The notes under the pieces: generated by a model
Database searches by the model: none
Told to the model about the DNA's origin: nothing
The model's input: only the letters and a program-made list of their open reading frames with translations
DNA from: Candidatus Kapaibacterium thiocyanatum
GTDB lineage: Bacteria > Bacteroidota > Ignavibacteria > Kapaibacteriales > Kapaibacteriaceae
Length of the DNA stretch: 64,000 nt
NCBI GenBank assembly: GCA_001899175.1
Contig: MKVH01000009.1
Span: 1-64,000 of the forward strand
Direction: 5' to 3'
Shown: in pieces, positions 9,677 to 18,430 of the stretch
How the letters are laid out: every line of letters starts with the position of its first letter
How positions within the stretch are numbered: the first letter of the stretch is position 1
Program-made: the position numbers and the translations under genes

Positions 9677-10099
9677 ATGCCGCGTGTCGTATCTTTGCCC
9701 ATGCGCTTCCTCAACGACCGCCACGTGGAATGGCTGATACGCTGGGCCTTCGCCATCGTCTACGTCTGGTTCGGCATCCTCAAGTTCACCGACCTCAGTC
9801 CTGCACATGACCTCGTCATGCAGACGTTGTCCATGGTTCCCGTCGACAATGTATCCGCATTGCTGGGCGGGTGGGAAATCATCATCGGTCTGTGCTTCCT
9901 CGCTCCACGGTTCACGAAGATCACGTTGAGCATGTTCTTCGTCCACATCGCGGGCACGTTTCTGCCCGTCTTCTTCCTGCCGTCGGTCACATGGCTGAAG
10001 CCTCCCTACGGCCTCAGCTTCGTGGGCCAGTACATCCTCAAGAATCTCGTCTTCATCGCTGCAGGAACGGCGCTCGCGCAACGCTCGTTGCGGAGCTGA
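9677..10099 (+). CDS. DoxX-like small integral membrane protein
   Basis: Up to 140 residues with four predicted membrane helices: WLIRWAFAIVYVWFGILKF, VSALLGGWEIIIGLCFLAP, ITLSMFFVHIAGTFLPVFFL and a last one around NLVFIAAGTALA. The first helix ending in W-F-G-x-L-K-F is characteristic of the DoxX/DUF417-like families of four-helix proteins, whose biochemical role is mostly unknown. The start may be ATG 9677 or ATG 9701; the shorter form begins directly before the first helix. It is convergent with xthA with a two-base gap. Confidence 0.65.
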   Translation: MPRVVSLPMRFLNDRHVEWLIRWAFAIVYVWFGILKFTDLSPAHDLVMQTLSMVPVDNVSALLGGWEIIIGLCFLAPRFTKITLSMFFVHIAGTFLPVFFLPSVTWLKPPYGLSFVGQYILKNLVFIAAGTALAQRSLRS

Positions 10100-10101
10100 G
10101 A

Positions 10102-10872
10102 TCAGGGATTCAGGATGATGCCGACGGGACAGTGATCGCTCCCCATGACTTCCTGCGAAATCCATGCGTTCTTGAGCGCAGGGCGCAGATCCTTGGTGAT
10201 CCAGTGATAGTCGATACGCCAGCCTACGTTCCGATCGCGGGCCTTGGTGAAATAGTCCCAGTACGAATACTGCTCGGCTTCGTCGGCATGGAACTCACGG
10301 AAGGTATCCAGCCAGCCCTGCTCCACCATCCAGTCCAGCTTGGCACGCTCTTCCGGAAGGAAGCCCGTTGTCTTGGAGTTCTCCTTCGGACGTGCAAGAT
10401 CGATCTCCATGTGGGCGATGTTGTAGTCGCCGCAGACGACGATGCCGCGGCCTTTCTTGCGCAGTTCATCGCAGTGAGCGAACAGTGCATCGTAGAACCG
10501 CAGCTTGTACGGCACGCGTTTGTTCTCGCTGGAGCCGTTGGGAAAGTAGATGTTGAAGAGTACGAAGGAACCGTAGTCGATCTCGAGGATCCGTCCTTCC
10601 TGATCGAACTCCTCGATACCGAGCTTGTCGTTGACGCGGACGGGTTCGATGCGCGACAGTACTCCGACGCCGGAGTAGCCCTTCTTCATGCTGCACGAAT
10701 GGAAGTACGTGTGATAGCCTTCGAGATTCCTCACTTCGTCGGGAATCGATACGGCATCGGCCTTGGTTTCCTGAAGGCAGATGACGTCGGCATTGACTTC
10801 GCTCACCCAGTCCATGAAGCCCTTCTTGAGGGCGGCACGGATGCCGTTCACGTTCCAGCTAATGATCTTCAT
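10102..10872 (-). CDS. xthA: Exodeoxyribonuclease III
   Basis: A 256-residue Mg-dependent AP endonuclease and 3'-5' exonuclease of the exonuclease-endonuclease-phosphatase fold, acting in base-excision repair. Visible motifs are the N-terminal ISWNVNGIRAALKKG, the catalytic Glu in CLQETKA, the YSGVGVLSR block, VVCGDYNIAH (Asn-binding metal site), WRIDYHWIT and the C-terminal SDHCPVGI with the catalytic His. Length is normal for the family. The start overlaps the stop of pyrE by four bases (ATGA), so both are co-transcribed. Confidence 0.93.
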   Translation of the reverse strand: MKIISWNVNGIRAALKKGFMDWVSEVNADVICLQETKADAVSIPDEVRNLEGYHTYFHSCSMKKGYSGVGVLSRIEPVRVNDKLGIEEFDQEGRILEIDYGSFVLFNIYFPNGSSENKRVPYKLRFYDALFAHCDELRKKGRGIVVCGDYNIAHMEIDLARPKENSKTTGFLPEERAKLDWMVEQGWLDTFREFHADEAEQYSYWDYFTKARDRNVGWRIDYHWITKDLRPALKNAWISQEVMGSDHCPVGIILNP

Positions 10873-11390
10873 CGGTTCACCAGTTCACTCATGGTAAAGA
10901 GCGCATTCAATTCGTATCCGGCTTCGCGCAGCTTGGCGCGTCCCCCGCTCTCGCGGTCGATTACGCATACGACGTGCGTGATCTCGGCGCCGAGGTTGCG
11001 CAGATCGTTGCCGCTGATGATGACCTGACCACCGCTCGTGATGACGTCTTCGACGACGAGTACACGCTTGCCCTGGAGATCGGGGCCTTCGGCCAGCTTG
11101 CACGTTCCGTAGTCCTTGGCCTTCTTCCGTACGAAGGCGGCAGGTAGGCCCGTGGCCATGGAGAGCGCCGTCGCGATGGCGAGCCCTCCCATTTCCAGAC
11201 CGGCGAGGACTTCGGTTCCGGGAGGAATCATCGCCACCAGGTGCTCGGCGATGGCCTTGAGCAGGGACGGATTCGATTCGAACTGATACTTGTCGAAGTA
11301 TTCGTTGCTGACGACACCGCTGCGGAGCTTGAATTCCCCCGTGAGATGCGATGTGTCGAAGATGCTGCGCGCCAGGTCTTGTCGTGTCAT
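10869..11390 (-). CDS. pyrE: Orotate phosphoribosyltransferase
   Basis: PyrE transfers the ribose-5-phosphate of PRPP to orotate to make OMP in de novo pyrimidine synthesis. The 173-residue product is at the short end of the family. It has FKLRSGVVSNEYFDKYQF near the N-terminus (substrate side), the PRPP-binding signature VLVVEDVITSGGQV and the lysine-rich catalytic loop AAFVRKKAKDYGTCKLAEG. It is followed by xthA with a four-base overlap. Confidence 0.93.
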   Translation of the reverse strand: MTRQDLARSIFDTSHLTGEFKLRSGVVSNEYFDKYQFESNPSLLKAIAEHLVAMIPPGTEVLAGLEMGGLAIATALSMATGLPAAFVRKKAKDYGTCKLAEGPDLQGKRVLVVEDVITSGGQVIISGNDLRNLGAEITHVVCVIDRESGGRAKLREAGYELNALFTMSELVNR

Positions 11391-11441
11391 GATCGGCTTG
11401 GAGATGGAATGGTTCGGGCGAAAATACCATTCCCCGGCCTA

Positions 11442-11483
11442 TAAAAAACTCAGGGCGAGCCCGGAAAGGGGTGACTCGCCCTG
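11442..11483 (-). terminator. Rho-independent terminator after the choice-of-anchor gene
   Basis: On the minus strand CAGGGCGAG (11483-11475) pairs with CTCGCCCTG (11459-11451), a 9-bp perfect stem with a 15-base loop, followed by AGTTTTTTAT. It lies just downstream of the stop of the 1498-residue secreted protein and before pyrE, separating the two transcription units. Confidence 0.85.
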
Positions 11484-11508
11484 GTTCATCGTGGAGGTTG
11501 TTCAGGCC

Positions 11509-14500
11509 TCACTTCGTATGGATCACAGGCACCGTGGCCACCATGTCGGCCAGCTCGACGCGTACCAGGTAGAAACCGGCCGCGGGAAGGACGTTGCCTT
11601 CGAGCATGAGTGTCATGGCGCCGGCAGTCTGGAAGGTCCTGCCGAGATCGGCCACCTGCGTACCGCTGGCATCGAAGACGCGGACGTGGATCATGCCGTC
11701 GACGGGAACGGCGATGCGAAGTGTCGAGGAAGCATCGAAGGGATTCGGCTCGCAGCGCACCGCAAGACCCGATCCGGCAATGGCCCCGTCATCGACTCCG
11801 ACCGTCACCTTGCGGTTGACACGTACGTCGGCGTTCTGCGTGTATTCCGAACCGCAGTCGTTGCTGATGCCGCACTGATAGAGGCCGGCATCTTCGAGCC
11901 GGGCATCGTCGATCGTATACGTGATCCCGTTGGCGCCCGGAATCGGCTTACCGGCCTTGTACCACTGGAAGCGGATCGGTTGCGTGCCGCTCTTGACGGC
12001 GATGCGCAGCGTCAGCGACTGTCCTTCGGTGATGACCGACAGATACTGGGGTTGAAGACCGAGGACGGGCTTGAAGTTCGTGGTAACGGTAACCGGACGC
12101 GTCGTCGTGACCGTCGTTACGCAGCGGCCTGTCACACGGCAGGTATAGATACCGTTCTGCCTGGTGGTGAGGCTCGGCTCCGTAGCCAGCGGGATGAGCT
12201 GGCCATCGCGGTACCATTGATAACCAAGGCTGGCACCCGAAGCGAGTACGTTCATGTAGGCCGATGTGCCACTGCAGATCTCGATGACGTCACCACCACC
12301 CGCAGCCGCAGGCTGACGCACGATGATGGGCTGCTCCGTTACGTCGATCCGCGCCAGATCGGTCGAACGCGGCAGGTTGGACGGTACACCGGTAATGAGG
12401 CAGGAGTAATGGGCCTGGTCGTCATTGCGCACGTCCGTGATACGCAGGCTCGGCGAGTTCACACCCGTGAAGCGGCCGCCTTCGGCGAGGAATTCGCCGT
12501 TGCGCATCCAGCGGTAGCCAAGGCCACGATCGCCACCCGAAGGACTGGCCGACGTGGTGAGGACGATGGCATCGCCAGGACACAGGACGGTATCGCGAGG
12601 CTGTAGCGTGATGCGGATGCGCGGAATGAGAACGGCGGAATTACGCGAGCGGACGCTGCTGCAACCACCGGTTACGACGCAGTAGTATGCCGACGACGTA
12701 TCGGCGAACTGGACGAAGCGGATAGTGAGGTTCGGGCCTTGTGCGCCCTGGTACTTCACGCCGTTCGCCAGTGCCGTGCCGGCCTTGTACCACTGATACG
12801 TTTCACCGGCTGCCGACGTAGCCTCGACCTTGAGGGTCACCGACTCGTCGACCGACAGTTGCGTCATGAGGACGGGCTCCTTCGTCAGGCGTGTACGTTC
12901 GGAGACCGTCACGTTGGTCGCACGAGGCGTGATGGTCATGCCACCCGCTGCCGTGACGCGGCATGCATACGTACCCTGGATGCCGTTGACGACATCGACG
13001 GCATACGTCGCGCTCGTAGCACCAGGAATATCGACACCGTTCTTCGTCCATTGATACGTCAGCGTCGGACCCGTCGCGGTGACGGACAGCGTCAGTCGAT
13101 CACCGATACAGGACTTGATCGTCGCGGCAGGAATGGAAACGATACGCGGAATGCGGATCTGGTAGACGGATACCGTACCGCCGATTTCGTTGGCGGCGAT
13201 GAGGAGGTCCGTGTTGTTCGGGCTATCCGTATTGGAAACGTAGACGGACACTTCGGGGCCGAGATCGCCGACCGTGCCGTTGTCGACGTTCGCAAGATTC
13301 GGCGTGACACCGAAGTTGCGGGAATTGATGTAGTCGATGTACTTCGGTGCGACGGGATTGGTGATGTTGTACATCATCGTATGGCCCATGCGCTCGAGAC
13401 CGATGAAGGCATAGACGGAGTCATTGATGACTCCCACCGTGATACCTTCGGGTTCCGGTCCCTTGTTGTCCGAACGATCATCCATCGCATTCGTCGTATG
13501 GCCTGTATTGAAGTTGGCAGGGAATGCGGCGGCGGTGATCTTCTCGAATTCGTTGCCGCTGTCCCATATCAGATTGCCGTCGGCATTCCACACCGTGAAC
13601 GACCGGCCACCGAGCGTATAGAGTTCGTCGTAGTCGCCATCACCGTCGAGGTCTCCCATCGTGCTGGTGATGTTGAGACGTCCGAGCTCACGGTTGTTCT
13701 TGAGCGTCGGCCATGCGGCGAAGGCCGTGGGATCGAGCGTGACCGCCCCGCTGCCCACGCGTACCTCCTCGACGAAGTTGTCGTATTCGCGTGCATCGCC
13801 TTCGTTGGCCGTAACGATGTAGGTCTCGCCGTTCAGCGTCGCTACGCTGATGGCATCGGGCTCGTACATACCGTAGACGGGCCACGTGTTGATGTTGATG
13901 GCGGGACCGTTTCCAGCGGCGTTGTCGCGATCACTGGGATCGAGTCCGTTCGGACGATCGAAGGCGATGAGGCCGAGAACGGGAATGTTGTTTGCGTTGA
14001 TCGTGATGCGGCCGTCGGGAGGATTGCTCAGCGTCGAACCGCCCACACCGAAGTCGTTGTCGTTGATCACGGCCAGCATGTTCTTGCTGATGCGTGCGAG
14101 ACCTTCGACCTTGTCGAAATCACCGTAACCGGCACCCGGAAGATAGACGGACTTCTTCTTGTGGACCGGGCGGATGCCGTAGGTCGACAGTTCGGAGAAG
14201 GACAGGGATTCGATGGTGCGTCCGGGAGGCAGCGTCGGCGGGTTCGCGACGAGGTTCGTGGCACCCTTGAGATTGATCTCGAAGATGTACTTGCGGGCGC
14301 GCAGGCCCGTGGCATCGTCACGTTCGACGACGTTGAAACGTCCGCCACCGAGCGATACGGCATCACCGATCTTGTCGGCCGAGCCGAACTTCTCGAACAT
14401 AGGGTAGAGGTATTCGCCCACGACCTGCTTGGTCGCGACGTTGAAGGCCAGGATCCGGCACCACGTGGATGCCTTCGAGGTGGCATCCGACGCGTTGTCA

Positions 14501-16005
14501 GGATTGTCCAGCGAGCTCTGGATGAAGGCATACAGGATGTTGCCTTCGATGGCTACCGCTTCGAAGCCGCGGTTGGAGCGACGCGTGGCATAGACGGCAG
14601 GCAGCGTTTCCGTACCGTATGTACCGACGGCTGCACCTGCGGATGCGGCCGTGCCTGCGGGAATGTGCCGGGCGATGAGCTGGCCGTTCGCATTGAAGTT
14701 ATAGATGGCGGGACGGTATTCGTCGACCATCCACCATGTGCCGAGGCTGTCGACGACGATACCTTCGAGGTCGCCACCGAACGGATCGTTGGGAATGTCA
14801 TTGCCATAGAGGTCCACGCCGTATTCGTCCGTGTAGGCGATACCCTGGCCTGCGGCCTGGAGGTTAGGACGACCCGTGATCGGCGTCGTGCCGTCCGTGC
14901 GCGTGAGCTTCACGCGATCGACGATGGTGAAGGCACCCGTGAGGCGGTTGAGTTCGAAGCGGATCACTTCGGCCTGGAAGTTCGGCAGGGCGAAGGGACG
15001 GCGCAGCTGGCCGCGCAGCGTGAGCGGCTCGGCGTTGGGGCCGCGGTCCGGATGCGTCAGGAAGCGCAGCGTGTTGGTATCGGCGCCGTAACCTTCGAAC
15101 CACAGACCGGAGAAGCCTCCGAGCTGGATGTCCTGGCCGGCAGCCGTAGTACCCAGCACCGGGCGGTCCCTCCAGGGATACTGCGTCGTCCTGGGCAATC
15201 CCCTGCTGTAGTCCTTGTATCCGAGCGCCACGACGCGCGTCAGCGTGGCATTGACGACGTCGACGATGGCGATGGCATTGGCTTCCTGCAGCGTCACGTA
15301 GGCCGTCTTGCCGTCCGGCGTGATGGCGGCGTACTCGGGCTCGAAGTCCTGGGCGACGGAGGCGTTGGGACCATAGATGCGGATACCCATCGCTCGGAGG
15401 CTGTCCTGCTTGCCGTTCAGCGACGTGAAGCCGACGGTACGGACGACGCCCGATGCGACGCCGGGTGTGAGATCGATGATGCTGACGGAACCTTCGGGAT
15501 CGATCGTATAATTGCTGTTGGCTTCGCCTTCGTTACACACCACGAGGCGCTGGCCATCCGGTGTGAAGGCAAGCATGTCGGGAAGCGCACCCACGGTATA
15601 CATGGCGCGGAACGTTCCCGTCATGTCGAAGATGACGACCTTGCCGGGATTCGTCTTCGCCGTGGCATCTTCCAGTGCGACGGCGACAAGACCGTTCCTG
15701 GTCGTGACGCTGTTGACGACTCCGCCATAGGCCTGGAGCAGAACCTCGCGGACGAAGACGGGCATCGCCGGATTCGTCATGTTGAGGAACGTGATCTTGT
15801 TGCCGTACAGGGCGGAGAAGATCGCCGTCTTCGTCGCCGGATCGTAGGTTACGACTTCGGCCCCGCCCTGATCGAAGGAGACAGGACGTTGCGTGTGACG
15901 TCCGAGGAATTGCAACACCCGCCCGGTCTGGGCAGACGATGCGATGGTAGTGAATGCGACAGCGCATATGACGATGGCTGTGCGTAACGTTGTACGGGTA
16001 AACAT
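11509..16005 (-). CDS. Secreted choice-of-anchor I / phytase-esterase-like protein with Ig-like domains and sorting domain
   Basis: A 1498-residue exported protein. Residues 1-25 are a signal peptide ending in IASSAQ. A long beta-propeller-like region follows with the choice-of-anchor I pattern (GGAEVVTYDPATKTA, FTPDGQRLVVCNEGEAN, and later VANEGDAREYDNF). It holds an embedded esterase-like-activity-of-phytase segment (GLWFEGYGADTNTLRFLTHP, LEGIVVDSLGTWWMVDEYRP). Next come about five Ig-like modules marked by Y/F-x-W-x-x-x-G cores: YQWTKNG, YQWYKAG, YRWMRNG, YQWYRDG and FQWYKAG. The C-terminus is a type A-like sorting domain starting at EPNPFDASSTL, as on type IX cargo. A surface or released phosphoesterase is likely but not proven. 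It stands alone with its own terminator. Confidence 0.85.
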   Translation of the reverse strand: MFTRTTLRTAIVICAVAFTTIASSAQTGRVLQFLGRHTQRPVSFDQGGAEVVTYDPATKTAIFSALYGNKITFLNMTNPAMPVFVREVLLQAYGGVVNSVTTRNGLVAVALEDATAKTNPGKVVIFDMTGTFRAMYTVGALPDMLAFTPDGQRLVVCNEGEANSNYTIDPEGSVSIIDLTPGVASGVVRTVGFTSLNGKQDSLRAMGIRIYGPNASVAQDFEPEYAAITPDGKTAYVTLQEANAIAIVDVVNATLTRVVALGYKDYSRGLPRTTQYPWRDRPVLGTTAAGQDIQLGGFSGLWFEGYGADTNTLRFLTHPDRGPNAEPLTLRGQLRRPFALPNFQAEVIRFELNRLTGAFTIVDRVKLTRTDGTTPITGRPNLQAAGQGIAYTDEYGVDLYGNDIPNDPFGGDLEGIVVDSLGTWWMVDEYRPAIYNFNANGQLIARHIPAGTAASAGAAVGTYGTETLPAVYATRRSNRGFEAVAIEGNILYAFIQSSLDNPDNASDATSKASTWCRILAFNVATKQVVGEYLYPMFEKFGSADKIGDAVSLGGGRFNVVERDDATGLRARKYIFEINLKGATNLVANPPTLPPGRTIESLSFSELSTYGIRPVHKKKSVYLPGAGYGDFDKVEGLARISKNMLAVINDNDFGVGGSTLSNPPDGRITINANNIPVLGLIAFDRPNGLDPSDRDNAAGNGPAININTWPVYGMYEPDAISVATLNGETYIVTANEGDAREYDNFVEEVRVGSGAVTLDPTAFAAWPTLKNNRELGRLNITSTMGDLDGDGDYDELYTLGGRSFTVWNADGNLIWDSGNEFEKITAAAFPANFNTGHTTNAMDDRSDNKGPEPEGITVGVINDSVYAFIGLERMGHTMMYNITNPVAPKYIDYINSRNFGVTPNLANVDNGTVGDLGPEVSVYVSNTDSPNNTDLLIAANEIGGTVSVYQIRIPRIVSIPAATIKSCIGDRLTLSVTATGPTLTYQWTKNGVDIPGATSATYAVDVVNGIQGTYACRVTAAGGMTITPRATNVTVSERTRLTKEPVLMTQLSVDESVTLKVEATSAAGETYQWYKAGTALANGVKYQGAQGPNLTIRFVQFADTSSAYYCVVTGGCSSVRSRNSAVLIPRIRITLQPRDTVLCPGDAIVLTTSASPSGGDRGLGYRWMRNGEFLAEGGRFTGVNSPSLRITDVRNDDQAHYSCLITGVPSNLPRSTDLARIDVTEQPIIVRQPAAAGGGDVIEICSGTSAYMNVLASGASLGYQWYRDGQLIPLATEPSLTTRQNGIYTCRVTGRCVTTVTTTRPVTVTTNFKPVLGLQPQYLSVITEGQSLTLRIAVKSGTQPIRFQWYKAGKPIPGANGITYTIDDARLEDAGLYQCGISNDCGSEYTQNADVRVNRKVTVGVDDGAIAGSGLAVRCEPNPFDASSTLRIAVPVDGMIHVRVFDASGTQVADLGRTFQTAGAMTLMLEGNVLPAAGFYLVRVELADMVATVPVIHTK

Positions 16006-16108
16006 GAGTAGCCCTCACGATGAAAAGACGGCGCGAAACTATCGTCCGCATGTAGGGCACGTGTAACGTCAATGTGAACGTTTTGTAATTCGTTGTTACG
16101 GGAGTGTT

Positions 16109-16573
16109 ATGCGGTATGCTATGGTATTGACCGGCTTCGTACTTGTCTCGGTCCTGGGTGCGTGCGGCACGTCATCGTGTCTGAAGGACGTGGACAGGAA
16201 CACCTTCGCCGTCACGCTGGAACGCGGCGCCTGCTTCGGCAAATGTCCGGTCTTCGTATCGACGGTCTATGGAGACGGCCGGGTGGAGTTCGACGGCAAG
16301 GCGAACGTGAACCGTATCGGGATCCACGAAACGAAACTTGACGACGACCAGCGTTGCGAGCTCGTCAAGACCGTCGAAGAATCGGAAGTACTGACGGCCG
16401 ATTTCGACAAGGCGCTGGAGCTTCCGGATGCACCGCGTACCCGCCTCACCGTACGCAGGGGAAGCACGAGCCGTACGCTGGAATGGTACGTGGGCACACC
16501 TGCGCGACTGAAGCCACTGGTGGCGATGATCGAACGGATGGCGGTGAAGAACGACGCCCTTCATCCCCGGTAG
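16109..16573 (+). CDS. DUF6438-like lipoprotein
   Basis: A 154-residue protein with a lipoprotein signal (VLTGFVLVSVLGAC, Cys at about 19). The mature part matches the pattern of DUF6438 proteins: LERGACFGKCPVFVSTVYGDGRVEFDG, in which a CFGxCP motif is followed by a beta-hairpin. Function is unknown. Its start is 103 bases from the divergent 1498-residue protein gene, and its 3' end overlaps the convergent menA gene by 13 bases. Confidence 0.75.
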   Translation: MRYAMVLTGFVLVSVLGACGTSSCLKDVDRNTFAVTLERGACFGKCPVFVSTVYGDGRVEFDGKANVNRIGIHETKLDDDQRCELVKTVEESEVLTADFDKALELPDAPRTRLTVRRGSTSRTLEWYVGTPARLKPLVAMIERMAVKNDALHPR

Positions 16574-17439
16574 GATGCGGAGAAGATCAGGCCGAGCGTC
16601 GTGAATACGGTATACTGGAGATAGAGCAGTGCCGTCCCGCCGAGCACAGGGTTGAGGGCAGCTCCGGTGCGGCGATGGATGAGCACACACAACACGATGG
16701 TGTAGGGCAGCGAGGCCAGAGACAGCATCATCCACGGACCACGGGCCTCGCGGAGCAGCAGGGCCGGTACGACGATACCCACGAGGTTCAGCGCGACGTA
16801 GAGCACCCTGGCAGCCGGAGCGCCGATACGCACGGCCAGCGTGATCTTGCCCGCACGTTTGTCGGTGGGAATGTCACGCAGATTGTTCACGCCGAGAATG
16901 TTGGCTGCAAGACAGCCGGGGCCGAGCGACAGGACGAGGGCATCGGGACTCCACGTACGGCTGTAGACGAAGAAGGCGCCGACGACGGCCACGACGCCGA
17001 AGAACGTGAAGGCGAAGAGATCTCCGAGACCCTTGTAGGCCAATGGGAACGGTCCGCCGGTATAGGCCCACGACATGACGAGACAGACGACGCCGATGCC
17101 GAGGACCGGCCATCCGGCATACCAGACCAGAGGCTGACCGAGGACGAAGGCCGCAGCCACGACGATCCATGACGCACGCTTCATCGCCGCAGGAGTGATG
17201 AGCCCTGCGCTCACGGCACGCAGCGGCCCTACGCGCTCGGTATCCGCACCACGGTTGAAGTCCTCGAGTTCGTTGATGAAGTTCGATGCGATCTGTATCA
17301 GCACCGCACAGGTCAGGGCAAGGAGTCCCACCCACCATACGAAGACATGATCCGCCACGGCGAGTGCCGACGCCAGGATCACCGGTGCGGCCCCGGCGAC
17401 GAGGGTCTTGGGACGGATGGCGTTCAGCCATACGTTCAT
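16561..17439 (-). CDS. menA: 1,4-dihydroxy-2-naphthoate polyprenyltransferase
   Basis: MenA attaches the isoprenoid chain to dihydroxynaphthoate in menaquinone synthesis at the inner membrane. The 292-residue product starts at ATG 17439 (MNVWLNAIRPKTLVAGAAP), which overlaps the ubiE stop by four bases; a longer in-frame extension is unrelated to the family. The prenyl-diphosphate-binding motif is NFINELEDFNRGADTERVGP, and about eight membrane helices follow. The second Asp-rich motif appears as NNLRDIPTDKRAGK. Together with ubiE it shows menaquinone respiration. Confidence 0.93.
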   Translation of the reverse strand: MNVWLNAIRPKTLVAGAAPVILASALAVADHVFVWWVGLLALTCAVLIQIASNFINELEDFNRGADTERVGPLRAVSAGLITPAAMKRASWIVVAAAFVLGQPLVWYAGWPVLGIGVVCLVMSWAYTGGPFPLAYKGLGDLFAFTFFGVVAVVGAFFVYSRTWSPDALVLSLGPGCLAANILGVNNLRDIPTDKRAGKITLAVRIGAPAARVLYVALNLVGIVVPALLLREARGPWMMLSLASLPYTIVLCVLIHRRTGAALNPVLGGTALLYLQYTVFTTLGLIFSASYRG

Positions 17440-18131
17440 CGCTGTCCCACCGTACCGATGTAGAGATAGGCGATGCCACCGGTCAGCGGGATGTACCGGC
17501 ATGCCTGATAGCGTCCGGTCTTCCTCATGAGATCGAGGAATTTCTCCTGCGCCGGAAATGCTGCCGCCGTCGACGGCAGGTATTCGTATGCCTTGCGATT
17601 GCCCGTCAGCATTCCACCGATGGTGGGGATTACGTACCGGCTATAGAGGCGATAGGACAGGCCGACGATACCCTTCGGTTGTCCGAATTCGAGGACGACG
17701 ACCTTGCCGCCCGGCTTCACCACGCGAGCCATCTCGTCGAGGCACTTCACCGGGTCGTCCACATTCCTGATACCGAAAGAGATGCTGGCGATGTCGAAGG
17801 TCGCATCGCCATACGGCAGGTCCATGGCATCGGCGACGGCGAAGTCGACGTCGACATTCTGCTGCCGGGCCTTGTCGGGGGCGAAGGAGAGCATGTCGGC
17901 ACAGAAGTCCGTACCTACGACATGGCCTGTCGGGCCGACGGCCTTCTTGAAGGCGATGGCCAGATCGCCGGTTCCCGTGGCACAGTCCAGCACGGACATG
18001 CCCGGCCGTGCACCGCTCTCGCGGACGGTCTTCGCACGCCAGAGGTGGTGGATTCCGAGACTGAGCACGGAATTGGTCACGTCGTACTTCGGCGCGATGT
18101 CCGAAAACATCTGCTGTACTGTATCACTCAT
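17436..18131 (-). CDS. ubiE: Demethylmenaquinone methyltransferase
   Basis: UbiE/MenG methylates demethylmenaquinone with S-adenosylmethionine, the last menaquinone step. The 231-residue product begins at ATG 18131 (MSDTVQQMFSDIAPKYDVTN, the typical family start). It has the SAM-binding loop VLDCATGTGDLAIAF, the ADAMDLPYGDATFDIASISF block with GIRNVDD, and a class I methyltransferase end with PSTAAAFPAQEKFLDLM. It is the first gene of a ubiE-menA operon, and a TATCTTTG box lies immediately upstream. Confidence 0.93.
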   Translation of the reverse strand: MSDTVQQMFSDIAPKYDVTNSVLSLGIHHLWRAKTVRESGARPGMSVLDCATGTGDLAIAFKKAVGPTGHVVGTDFCADMLSFAPDKARQQNVDVDFAVADAMDLPYGDATFDIASISFGIRNVDDPVKCLDEMARVVKPGGKVVVLEFGQPKGIVGLSYRLYSRYVIPTIGGMLTGNRKAYEYLPSTAAAFPAQEKFLDLMRKTGRYQACRYIPLTGGIAYLYIGTVGQR

Positions 18132-18137
18132 AGTCGG

Positions 18138-18145
18138 CAAAGATA
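18138..18145 (-). promoter_or_regulatory. Bacteroidota-type -7 promoter box upstream of ubiE
   Basis: On the minus strand TATCTTTG ends six bases before the ubiE start codon. It matches the TAnnTTTG -7 consensus of Bacteroidota primary sigma factors. No clear TTTG -33 element is seen at the usual spacing. If used, the transcript would be nearly leaderless. Confidence 0.45.
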
Positions 18146-18217
18146 CGGAGGACTCGCCGTCCGGGAAGCCGACCCGCGGGTGGGACAACGACGAGATAAA
18201 CGCCGTAATTTAGGGGC

Positions 18218-18430
18218 ATGCAACACCTCATTCTCGCAGTCGTCACTATGGGCACCGTATGGGTCGCCTGGCGAAGCTTCAAACAACTGGGCCGTGTCAA
18301 GGCGACCGACGCCGATCTTACCACTGAAGAACGTCAAAGGCAGCAAATGCGGTACGGGATGCGTATCGTACTATGCCTGGTCGTACTTGCCGTTCTTCCG
18401 TTTCTCTTTACGATGATAACACATGGCTGA
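18218..18430 (+). CDS. Small two-helix membrane protein
   Basis: A 70-residue protein with two hydrophobic segments (HLILAVVTMGTVWVAW near the start and IVLCLVVLAVLPFLFTMI at the end) flanking a charged central part with TTEERQRQQMR. No family is recognised. Its stop overlaps the start of the following LOG gene by eight bases, which argues for a real gene in that operon. It is divergent from ubiE. Confidence 0.6.
   Translation: MQHLILAVVTMGTVWVAWRSFKQLGRVKATDADLTTEERQRQQMRYGMRIVLCLVVLAVLPFLFTMITHG

Noticed and set aside
9690-9697. TATCTTTG before the DoxX-like gene as promoter
   Set aside because: It ends three bases before the ATG at 9701 and lies after the ATG at 9677, so a transcript from it would start inside the coding region; no -33 element is seen. 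May be chance.
12739-15987. Long open frame (1082 codons) antisense to the choice-of-anchor gene
   Set aside because: Same composition bias; the opposite strand has a signal peptide, Ig cores and a sorting domain.
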